Shown in pieces: positions 57,338 through 64,000 of a stretch of DNA of 64,000 bases. The position numbers and the translations under genes were made by a program. Each line of letters starts with the position of its first letter. The first letter of the stretch is position 1. The notes under the pieces are model-generated. The model was not told the origin of the DNA and searched no databases. It saw nothing but the letters and a program-made list of their open reading frames with translations. This stretch comes from Enterobacter cancerogenus (GTDB taxonomy: Bacteria > Pseudomonadota > Gammaproteobacteria > Enterobacterales > Enterobacteriaceae): the NCBI GenBank assembly GCA_000773965.1, contig JRUP01000002.1, positions 286,640 to 350,639 on the forward strand. The letters are read 5' to 3'.

Positions 57338-58381
57338 ATGGAAAAATTTAATCCGGTTGATCATCCGCATCGCCGTTATAACCCATTGATCGATCAGTGG
57401 GTGTTGGTCTCACCGCATCGTGCCAAGCGTCCGTGGCAGGGTGCACAGGAAACGCCTGCGCTGGAACAACTGCCTGCGCACGATCCTGATTGCTTCCTGT
57501 GTGCCGGCAACACCCGCATCACCGGGGATAAAAACCCTGATTATAAAACCACCTATGTCTTCACCAACGACTTTGCCGCGCTGATGACTGACACGCCCGA
57601 TGCGCCGCAAAGCGACGACATGCTGATGCGCTGTGAGAGCGCGCGCGGCACCAGCCGGGTGATCTGTTTCTCACCTGACCACAGTAAAACGCTGCCGGAA
57701 CTGCCGCTCAGTGGACTGGAAGATATCGTGCGCACCTGGCAGGAGCAGACCGCCGATCTGGGTCAGCACTATCCATGGGTGCAGGTGTTTGAGAACAAAG
57801 GCGCGGCGATGGGTTGCTCAAATCCCCATCCGCACGGCCAGATCTGGGCTAACAGTTTTCTGCCAAATGAAGCGCAAAAAGAAGATGATAATCAGCGCCG
57901 CTACTTTGACGAAAAAGGTTCGCCGATGCTGGTGGATTACGTCGCGCGCGAGCTGAAAGATGGCAGCCGCACAGTAGTGGAAACCGAACACTGGCTGGCC
58001 GTGGTACCCTGGTGGGCGGCGTGGCCGTTTGAAACCCTGCTGCTGCCGAAAGCCCATATCAAACGCATTACCGATCTGACCGCAGCTCAGCGCAGCGATC
58101 TGGCGCTGGCGCTCAAGCAGCTCACCAGCCGCTACGACAACCTTTTCCAGTGCTCCTTCCCCTACTCAATGGGCTGGCATGGCGCGCCCTTTAACGGCGA
58201 AGCCAACGATCACTGGCAGCTGCATGCCCACTTCTATCCACCGCTGCTGCGTTCAGCCACGGTGCGCAAATTTATGGTTGGCTATGAAATGCTGGCCGAA
58301 ACCCAACGTGATTTAACGGCGGAACAGGCAGCAGAACGTCTGCGTTCTGTCAGCGATATCCATTTCCGCGAGGCGCAATAA
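57338..58381 (+). CDS. galT: Galactose-1-phosphate uridylyltransferase GalT
   Basis: This Leloir-pathway enzyme of 347 residues swaps UMP between UDP-glucose and galactose-1-phosphate. The active-site HPH lies in NPHPHGQIW, and Cys residues of the metal site lie in CFLCAGN. The late WHGAPF and [10 protein letters not shown] segments are conserved. GTTTACCAGGACTCGTT precedes the ATG. The galK ATG follows the stop with no gap. Confidence 0.96.
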   Translation: MEKFNPVDHPHRRYNPLIDQWVLVSPHRAKRPWQGAQETPALEQLPAHDPDCFLCAGNTRITGDKNPDYKTTYVFTNDFAALMTDTPDAPQSDDMLMRCESARGTSRVICFSPDHSKTLPELPLSGLEDIVRTWQEQTADLGQHYPWVQVFENKGAAMGCSNPHPHGQIWANSFLPNEAQKEDDNQRRYFDEKGSPMLVDYVARELKDGSRTVVETEHWLAVVPWWAAWPFETLLLPKAHIKRITDLTAAQRSDLALALKQLTSRYDNLFQCSFPYSMGWHGAPFNGEANDHWQLHAHFYPPLLRSATVRKFMVGYEMLAETQRDLTAEQAAERLRSVSDIHFREAQ

Positions 58382-59530
58382 ATGTCATTAAAGTCCACTA
58401 CTCAACAGGTTTTCGCTGACACCTTTGGCTATCAACCGACGCACAGCATTCAGGCACCGGGCCGCGTGAATCTGATTGGTGAGCACACCGATTACAACGA
58501 CGGCTTCGTGCTGCCATGCGCCATTGATTACCAGACGGTGATTGCCTGCGCCAAACGTGACGATCGTCAGGTGCGTGTGGTCGCTGTTGATTATGACAAT
58601 CAGCAGGACAGCTTCTCACTGGATGCGCCGATTGAAGCGTTAAAAGAGCCGATGTGGGCCAACTACGTACGCGGCGTGGTGAAACACCTGCAGCAGCGTG
58701 ATGCGAGTTTCGGCGGCGCGGATCTGGTGATCAGCGGCAACGTGCCACAGGGGGCGGGCCTGAGTTCATCGGCGTCACTGGAAGTGGCGGTCGGCACCGT
58801 GTTCCAGCAGCTCTATCAGCTGAAGCTGGACGGCGCTGCGATTGCGGTTAACGGTCAGGAAGCGGAAAACCAGTTCGTCGGCTGCAACTGCGGCATTATG
58901 GACCAGCTGATTTCTGCGCTGGGTCAGCCCGATCACGCCATGCTGCTGGACTGCCGCACACTCGGCACACGCGCCGTCTCGATGCCGGAAGATGTCGCGG
59001 TGGTGATCATCAACTCCAACTTCCGCCGCAGCCTGGTGGGCAGCGAGTACAACACCCGCCGTGAGCAGTGCGAAACCGGTGCACGCTTCTTCAACAAACC
59101 GGCGCTGCGCGATGTCACGCTGGAAGAGTTTGAGGCATCGGAATCGCAACTGGATGCGCTGGTGGCAAAACGTGTACGCCATGTCATTACCGAAAATGCC
59201 CGTACACTGGAAGCCGCCGATGCGCTGAGCAGTGGCGATTTGAAACGCATGGGTGAACTGATGGCCGAATCCCACGCCTCAATGCGTGATGATTTTGAAA
59301 TCACCGTGCCGCCTATCGACCAACTGGTTGAGATCGTTAAGGCAGAACTCGGTCCGCGTGGCGGCGTGCGTATGACTGGCGGCGGCTTCGGTGGCTGTAT
59401 TGTGGCGTTGATGCCAACCGATTTGGTGGATCAGGTGAAAGCCGCGGTTGCCGAAAAATACGAAGCGCAGACCGGCATCAAAGAAACCTTCTACGTGTGC
59501 AAAGCGTCAGCAGGAGCAGGCCAATGGTAA
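58382..59530 (+). CDS. galK: Galactokinase GalK
   Basis: This GHMP-family kinase of 382 residues phosphorylates galactose at C1. Motifs are [19 protein letters not shown], the ATP loop [15 protein letters not shown], the catalytic Asp in CGIMDQLIS, and GGGFGGC near the C-terminus. It abuts galT and overlaps galM by seven bases. Confidence 0.97.
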   Translation: MSLKSTTQQVFADTFGYQPTHSIQAPGRVNLIGEHTDYNDGFVLPCAIDYQTVIACAKRDDRQVRVVAVDYDNQQDSFSLDAPIEALKEPMWANYVRGVVKHLQQRDASFGGADLVISGNVPQGAGLSSSASLEVAVGTVFQQLYQLKLDGAAIAVNGQEAENQFVGCNCGIMDQLISALGQPDHAMLLDCRTLGTRAVSMPEDVAVVIINSNFRRSLVGSEYNTRREQCETGARFFNKPALRDVTLEEFEASESQLDALVAKRVRHVITENARTLEAADALSSGDLKRMGELMAESHASMRDDFEITVPPIDQLVEIVKAELGPRGGVRMTGGGFGGCIVALMPTDLVDQVKAAVAEKYEAQTGIKETFYVCKASAGAGQW

Positions 59531-60558
59531 GCGACGTCAACTCTCATGCACCAGACGGGCAACCGTGGCGCATTACTGTGCTGCGCAATCGCAACGGCAT
59601 GGTCGTGACTTTTATGGACTGGGGCGCGACCTGGCTCTCCGCGCGCGTGCCGATGCAGGATGGCAGCGTGCGTGAAGCGCTGCTCGGCTGCGCCACGCCA
59701 TCGGACTATCTGCATCAGGATGCTTATCTCGGTGCCACGGTTGGCCGTTACGCTAACCGCATTGCATCGGCTGAGCTTAAGCCGCTGAAGCTACTGCTGG
59801 CAGCCAATCAGGGCGCACATCAGCTGCACGGCGGCCCGGAAGGCTTTGATAAGCGCCGCTGGCAGATCGTTAGTCAGAGCGAAACCGAAGTGCACTATCG
59901 TATCGATTCACCGGATGGCGATCAGGGTTTCCCCGGCAACCTGATTGCCGATGTGATTTACCATCTCGACGATGATAACTGCCTGTCGATCGCCTATGAC
60001 GCGCAGACCGACAAGCCCTGCCCGGTGAACCTCACCAACCATGCTTACTTCAATCTTGACGCGCATCATGGCGATGCACGCCAGCATCGCTTACAACTGC
60101 ACGCGGATCGTTACTTACCGGTCGATAGCGAAGGCATCCCTAACGCGCCACTGAAAGCCGTGGCCGGCACCAGCTTCGATTTCAATCAACCGAAGTGTGT
60201 GATGGATGACTTCCTCGCCGATGACGATCAAAAAGCGGTGAAAGGCTATGATCACGCGTTTCTGCTCAGCGCCGCTGGCGACAGCACTCAGCCCGCCGCC
60301 GAACTGTGGTCGGCCGATGGCAAGCTGGCGCTGACCGTGTTTACCGCCGCACCGGCGCTGCAGTTCTACTCCGGCAACTATCTGGATGGAACACGCGCCC
60401 GTGAACAGGGCAGCTATACTGCTTTCCAGGGCATCGCGTTGGAGAGTGAATTTTTACCGGATTCGCCCAACCATACCGAGTGGCCGCAGCCTGATTGCTG
60501 GCTGCAACCCGGCGATCGCTGGCAGTCTGTGACGCGTTATCGCTTCACACCGCAGTAA
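59524..60558 (+). CDS. galM: Aldose 1-epimerase GalM
   Basis: This mutarotase of 344 residues interconverts alpha- and beta-galactose. The active-site His lies in [17 protein letters not shown] and in LTNHAYFNL, and the catalytic Glu lies in [12 protein letters not shown]. The ATG at 59524 is inside the galK 3' end, with AGGAGCAGG upstream; an in-frame start at 59497 lies deeper in galK and is not needed. It is the last gene of galTKM. Confidence 0.95.
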   Translation: MVSDVNSHAPDGQPWRITVLRNRNGMVVTFMDWGATWLSARVPMQDGSVREALLGCATPSDYLHQDAYLGATVGRYANRIASAELKPLKLLLAANQGAHQLHGGPEGFDKRRWQIVSQSETEVHYRIDSPDGDQGFPGNLIADVIYHLDDDNCLSIAYDAQTDKPCPVNLTNHAYFNLDAHHGDARQHRLQLHADRYLPVDSEGIPNAPLKAVAGTSFDFNQPKCVMDDFLADDDQKAVKGYDHAFLLSAAGDSTQPAAELWSADGKLALTVFTAAPALQFYSGNYLDGTRAREQGSYTAFQGIALESEFLPDSPNHTEWPQPDCWLQPGDRWQSVTRYRFTPQ

Positions 60559-60710
60559 GCCAGCGGATGAAAAACGCGCACTGCGTTAGCGACAGGCTTA
60601 CGCCGTGCGTTGTTTTCCGCTATGGTATGGCGCTATCAGTGTGCCGCTTTTCAGGTGGCCGCAGCCGGTTTCTATAATCATCGAAACATCAAGCATTAAG
60701 GAGTTAAGCT

Positions 60711-61463
60711 ATGGCCGTAACTAAGCTGGTTCTGGTGCGACACGGCGAAAGCCAGTGGAACCAGGAAAACCGCTTCACCGGATGGTATGACGTGGATCTG
60801 TCAGACAAAGGTCGCACCGAAGCCAAAGCAGCCGGTCAGCTGCTGAAGAAAGAAGGTTTCGTGTTTGATTTCGCCTATACCTCCGTGCTGAAACGTGCCA
60901 TCCACACCCTGTGGAACGTGCTGGATGAGCTGGATCAGGCGTGGCTGCCGGTTGAGAAAACCTGGCGTCTGAACGAGCGTCACTACGGTGCGCTGCAGGG
61001 TCTGGATAAAGCTGAAACCGCCGCCAAATACGGCGACGATCAGGTAAAACAGTGGCGTCGTGGCTTTGCCATCACTCCACCAGAACTGGATCGTGCGGAT
61101 GAGCGTTTCCCGGGCCACGACCCACGTTACGCATCACTGACCGACGCACAGCTGCCAACCACCGAGAGCCTGGCACTGACCATCGAACGTGTTATTCCTT
61201 ACTGGAATGAAAGCATTCTGCCGCGCATCAAAAGCGGTGAGAAAGTGATCATTGCAGCACACGGTAACTCACTGCGTGCGTTGGTAAAATACCTCGATAA
61301 CCTGAGCGAAGATGAAATCCTCGAACTGAACATCCCAACTGGCGTGCCGTTGGTGTATGAGTTCGATGAGAACTTCAAACCGCTGAAGCGTTACTACCTG
61401 GGTGATGCCGACGAGATTGCCGCGAAAGCTGCAGCCGTGGCTAACCAGGGTAAAGCCAAGTAA
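60711..61463 (+). CDS. gpmA: 2,3-bisphosphoglycerate-dependent phosphoglycerate mutase GpmA
   Basis: This glycolytic enzyme of 250 residues interconverts 3- and 2-phosphoglycerate through a phosphohistidine. The catalytic His lies in [10 protein letters not shown]. The second His ([10 protein letters not shown]) and [11 protein letters not shown] complete the site. AAGGAG precedes the ATG, and a TATAAT at 60673-60678 may be its -10 element. Confidence 0.97.
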   Translation: MAVTKLVLVRHGESQWNQENRFTGWYDVDLSDKGRTEAKAAGQLLKKEGFVFDFAYTSVLKRAIHTLWNVLDELDQAWLPVEKTWRLNERHYGALQGLDKAETAAKYGDDQVKQWRRGFAITPPELDRADERFPGHDPRYASLTDAQLPTTESLALTIERVIPYWNESILPRIKSGEKVIIAAHGNSLRALVKYLDNLSEDEILELNIPTGVPLVYEFDENFKPLKRYYLGDADEIAAKAAAVANQGKAK

Positions 61464-61481
61464 TTCCCGGCTTAAAAACAA

Positions 61482-61507
61482 AAAGGCCAGACGCGAGTCT
61501 GGCCTTT
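61482..61507. terminator. Bidirectional terminator between gpmA and aroG
   Basis: AAAGGCCAGAC pairs with GTCTGGCCTTT around a GCGA tetraloop, with A-rich and T-rich flanks serving both directions. Confidence 0.95.
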
Positions 61508-61526
61508 TTTATTACGCGTTAAGCGA

Positions 61527-62579
61527 TTAGCCGCGGCGTTGTTTGATCGCCTGCGCCAGTTGACGTAAGGCTTTCTCGGTGTCTTCCCAGCCGATGCAGG
61601 CATCGGTGACGCTCTGGCCGTAAACCAACTCTTTACCGCTGTCGAGGCTCTGATTCCCTTCCACCAGATGGCTCTCGATCATCACGCCAGTAATCGCCTG
61701 CTCACCGCCCGCGATCTGCTGCGCCACATCATCAGCGACCACCATCTGACGCTGGAACTGCTTGCTGCTGTTGGCATGGCTAAAGTCGATCATCACCTGC
61801 GGACGCAAGCCCGCTTTCTCCAGACCGGTTTTCACCGCTGCCACGTGTTCTGCGCTGTAGTTCGGCTCTTTGCCGCCGCGCAGAATGATATGGCAATCTT
61901 CGTTACCGCTGGTTTCGACAATCGCCGAATGACCGAATTTGGTGACGGAGAGGAAGCAATGCGGCGCGCTGGCGGCACCAATCGCGTCGATAGCCACTTT
62001 GATGGTGCCATCGGTGCCGTTTTTGAAGCCGACCGGGCAAGATAAACCGGAAGAGAGTTCACGATGCACCTGGGATTCGGTGGTACGCGCACCAATCGCG
62101 CCCCAGCTCATCAAATCCGCCATGTACTGCGGGGTGATCATATCCAGGAATTCACCTGCCGCTGGCAGACCGATGTCGTTGATGTCCACCAGCAGCTTAC
62201 GCGCCAGACGCAGGCCATCGTTGATCTGGAAGCTACCATCCATAAACGGATCGTTGATCAGCCCTTTCCAGCCCACTGTGGTACGCGGTTTTTCGAAATA
62301 AACACGCATGACCACTTCCAGCTCGCCTTTCAGCTCGTCACGCAGCGTCAGCAGACGGCTCGCGTACTCTTTAGCGGCTTCGGTATCATGGATTGAGCAA
62401 GGACCGATCACCACCAGCAGACGATCGTCCTGACCGTGCAGAATGCGGTGAATCGCCTGACGTGCCTGAGCAACGGTTTCAGCGGCTTTATCGGTAGCGG
62501 GGAATTTTTCGAGCAAAGCAACAGGCGGTAATAATTCTTTGATTTCTCTGATGCGTAAATCGTCGTTCTGATAATCCAT
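61527..62579 (-). CDS. aroG: DAHP synthase, phenylalanine-sensitive type (AroG)
   Basis: This enzyme of 350 residues joins phosphoenolpyruvate and erythrose-4-phosphate, the first step of the shikimate pathway. Motifs are VIGPCSIHD (metal Cys), RVYFEKPRTTVGWKGLINDP, IGARTTESQ, GFKNGTDG and DFSHANSSK. Length and neighbour (gpmA) match E. coli AroG. The start is the ATG at 62579 (MDYQNDDL); an upstream ATG at 62591 is possible. I could not find a convincing TyrR box. Confidence 0.95.
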   Translation of the reverse strand: MDYQNDDLRIREIKELLPPVALLEKFPATDKAAETVAQARQAIHRILHGQDDRLLVVIGPCSIHDTEAAKEYASRLLTLRDELKGELEVVMRVYFEKPRTTVGWKGLINDPFMDGSFQINDGLRLARKLLVDINDIGLPAAGEFLDMITPQYMADLMSWGAIGARTTESQVHRELSSGLSCPVGFKNGTDGTIKVAIDAIGAASAPHCFLSVTKFGHSAIVETSGNEDCHIILRGGKEPNYSAEHVAAVKTGLEKAGLRPQVMIDFSHANSSKQFQRQMVVADDVAQQIAGGEQAITGVMIESHLVEGNQSLDSGKELVYGQSVTDACIGWEDTEKALRQLAQAIKQRRG

Positions 62580-62872
62580 ACATAATTCCATTCAAATTTC
62601 TGGCCCCGCGTTCGCCGGGCGCAACCCGTTAAATGTATCCCTTCAGGCTGCGGGTGTAAATTCCACGCTCACGTAAATGCTTTTGTGAAATTTGCATTTA
62701 TCCGTTCATGAACTAAGCTTTTAAACGTAAGCACTGAGGAATGAGGTTCTTGCGATATTTAATTTTTAAGCGAAGCGTTAACGATGGAATTATATTCCGT
62801 CACGGTACGTTATTTTCGTCACTCAGCACCAGTGGTGTTTGACGGCAACTCTCCATCGATTAAAGGAGCATA

Positions 62873-63232
62873 ATGATGAATAAGCTTGCACTAATCTTTC
62901 TGACGACAGCGATGACCTTGAGCAGCGGTGTAGCCATGGCCGCAGATAATAACAACGGCGATGCCAATGCTGCTGCTGATGCGGGTGCGGCTGCGGGTGG
63001 CGCAAAACAGAACCTGCCACCGAATAATGTTGATAACAGCAAAATCAACAACGGCAGCATGAATACCAACAGCGCTGCGACATCTGGTACCAGTTCAGGC
63101 AATATGACGGCTGAACAGATTCACAAAAATACCATGTGTAAAGACGGTAAATGTCCGGATATGAATAAAAAGGTTGATACCAAAAAAGGTGGCGGCCATG
63201 TGAAACACAAAACGGACGGCACGACCCAATAA
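62873..63232 (+). CDS. ybgS: YbgS-like periplasmic protein
   Basis: This 119-residue exported protein has a signal peptide ending AMAADN. The body is hydrophilic and low-complexity, rich in Asn, Gly, Ala and Lys. The conserved core HKNTMCKDGKCPDMNKKV holds the only two Cys, and the C-terminus TDGTTQ equals that of E. coli YbgS. AAAGGAG precedes two adjacent ATGs (62873, 62876), and either may start translation. Function is unknown; the low-complexity body suggests an acid- or stress-related envelope protein. It follows aroG as in E. coli. Confidence 0.9.
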   Translation: MMNKLALIFLTTAMTLSSGVAMAADNNNGDANAAADAGAAAGGAKQNLPPNNVDNSKINNGSMNTNSAATSGTSSGNMTAEQIHKNTMCKDGKCPDMNKKVDTKKGGGHVKHKTDGTTQ

Positions 63233-63335
63233 CGGGTTATCCGATCACATAAAGGGAGAGCGCTGGCTCTCCCTTTGTATTTCCGCTGGTGCTTTTCCGC
63301 TATGCTGAAGCCATGAAATTCAGAGGAACTGTTTC

Positions 63336-63920
63336 ATGGCTTCACTGCTGCTTATTGATGATCATCCGTTAGTTGAAGTCGCGCTTGAAGCGGCCTGTGT
63401 TCACTCCCCTATCCCGGTAAAACTGCACGCCGCCGCGACTGAAGCTGAAGCGCGCCAGCTTTTACAGCAGCATCAATTTGATCTCATCGTGCTCGATATT
63501 GGCTTGCCGGACAGTGATGGCCTCGAATTATTGCGCCGTCTGCGCGCCCGCGATCCAAATTGCCCGGTGTTGATCTATTCTGCGCAGCAGAGTCGCCACA
63601 CTTTGCTGAGTGCCGTGTCGCTCGGTGCGGCGGGCTATGTGGTAAAGAGCCAGAGCATGGCGCAATTGCTGAGTGCGATTCTGGCGGTGCTTGGCGGTCA
63701 GCAAGCGTTTCCACCGCTGCCCGAGCGTATCGAACTGCCGCTCACCGATAAAGAACAGCAAATCGTCGCGCTACTGGTGCGCGGGCTGTCTAATTTGCAG
63801 ATTGGCGAGCAGCTACATATCAGCAATAAAACCGTCAGCACCCACAAGAAAAACATTCTGGAGAAAACCGGCGTGCAGTCGGTGGTTGAGCTGGCCGAAC
63901 TGTGGAAAGCCCAACAGTGA
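63336..63920 (+). CDS. NarL/FixJ-type response regulator
   Basis: This 194-residue two-component response regulator has a receiver domain with acidic pair DDH (residues 8-10), the phospho-acceptor Asp about 54 in LIVLDIGLPDSDG, and Lys in AAGYVVKSQS. A LuxR-type helix-turn-helix follows (RGLSNLQIGEQLHISNKTVS, about 150-170). It overlaps the next gene by GTGA, so the partner sensor is probably co-translated. The target genes are unknown. Confidence 0.9.
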   Translation: MASLLLIDDHPLVEVALEAACVHSPIPVKLHAAATEAEARQLLQQHQFDLIVLDIGLPDSDGLELLRRLRARDPNCPVLIYSAQQSRHTLLSAVSLGAAGYVVKSQSMAQLLSAILAVLGGQQAFPPLPERIELPLTDKEQQIVALLVRGLSNLQIGEQLHISNKTVSTHKKNILEKTGVQSVVELAELWKAQQ

Positions 63921-64000
63921 AAGTCATCTTGTGGCTGTGTCTGCTGTTGATCAGCTTAACGGCTCGCGCCGACTTACAGCCCGCCAGTAGCGTCATGCTC
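63917..64000 (+). CDS. Start of a probable sensor histidine kinase (3' end outside window)
   Basis: Only the first 28 codons are visible. A GTG start overlapping the response-regulator stop leads into a signal-peptide-like sequence (VKVILWLCLLLISLTARA) and then DLQPASS. An exported N-terminus directly after a NarL-type regulator suggests a sensor kinase with a periplasmic domain. Kinase motifs are outside the window, so this is inference. Confidence 0.55.
   Translation, partial: MKVILWLCLLLISLTARADLQPASSVML

Noticed and set aside
62580-62872. TyrR box upstream of aroG
   Set aside because: A TGTAAATTCCAC stretch is present, but no matching right half-site (TTTACA at the right distance) was found.

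Overview
The window is chromosomal DNA from a gamma-proteobacterium of the order Enterobacterales. It most likely comes from Erwiniaceae (Pantoea or a close relative). Nearly every gene has a recognisable Escherichia coli counterpart, and several E. coli gene orders survive as blocks. The blocks are joined differently from E. coli, galE is missing from the gal cluster, and extra genes sit at the joins. I see no phage, plasmid backbone, tRNA, rRNA or CRISPR array. Family assignments rest on remembered homologues and motifs; no search was run.

Layout. (1) 1-7200: an NAD(P)-type Gfo/Idh/MocA dehydrogenase cut by the window edge, divergent from a LacI-type regulator; a chemoreceptor; a suppressor-of-fused-like protein; a small membrane protein; and an MpaB-like protein. 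(2) 7202-17839: the E. coli order bglX-dld-pbpG-yohC-yohD-yohF, interrupted after dld by a repeat-dense non-coding patch and a large MscS-type channel. (3) 17958-27837: a GH15 glycosidase, the L,D-transpeptidase LdtB, a CorA/ZntB-like transporter, a phosphate transporter followed by a polyphosphate kinase 2, an MFS exporter, and an AT-rich segment with a lone glycosyltransferase. (4) 27845-62579: a long block collinear with E. coli minute 17: rhlE (with dusC attached), ybhQ, ybhP-clsB-ybhN, ybhL, moaABCDE, ybhK, uvrB, bioD-C-F-B/bioA, ybhB, pgl, ybhA, modCBA, acrZ, modE-modF, galTKM, gpmA, aroG. (5) 62580-64000: ybgS, then a NarL-type response regulator and the start of a probable sensor kinase.

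Functional links. Molybdenum handling is largely self-contained here. ModABC imports molybdate, ModE senses it, and ModE-like palindromes lie before modA and before moaA. MoaABCDE builds molybdopterin, and a molybdenum-cofactor riboswitch precedes moaA. The biotin genes share a classic BirA operator. galTKM keeps two Gal-repressor operators although galE is absent. The phosphate transporter and PPK2 form a two-gene unit for phosphate uptake and polyphosphate metabolism.

The most unusual parts are non-coding. They are the interlocking inverted repeats at 11416-11919, which share a roughly 60-bp repeat with 2291-2355; a degenerate roughly 50-bp tandem repeat at 7029-7200; and a DnaA-box cluster beside a T9-CG-T9 tract upstream of uvrB. 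An orphan UrtE/LivF-type ATPase with a degenerate ABC signature also stands out.
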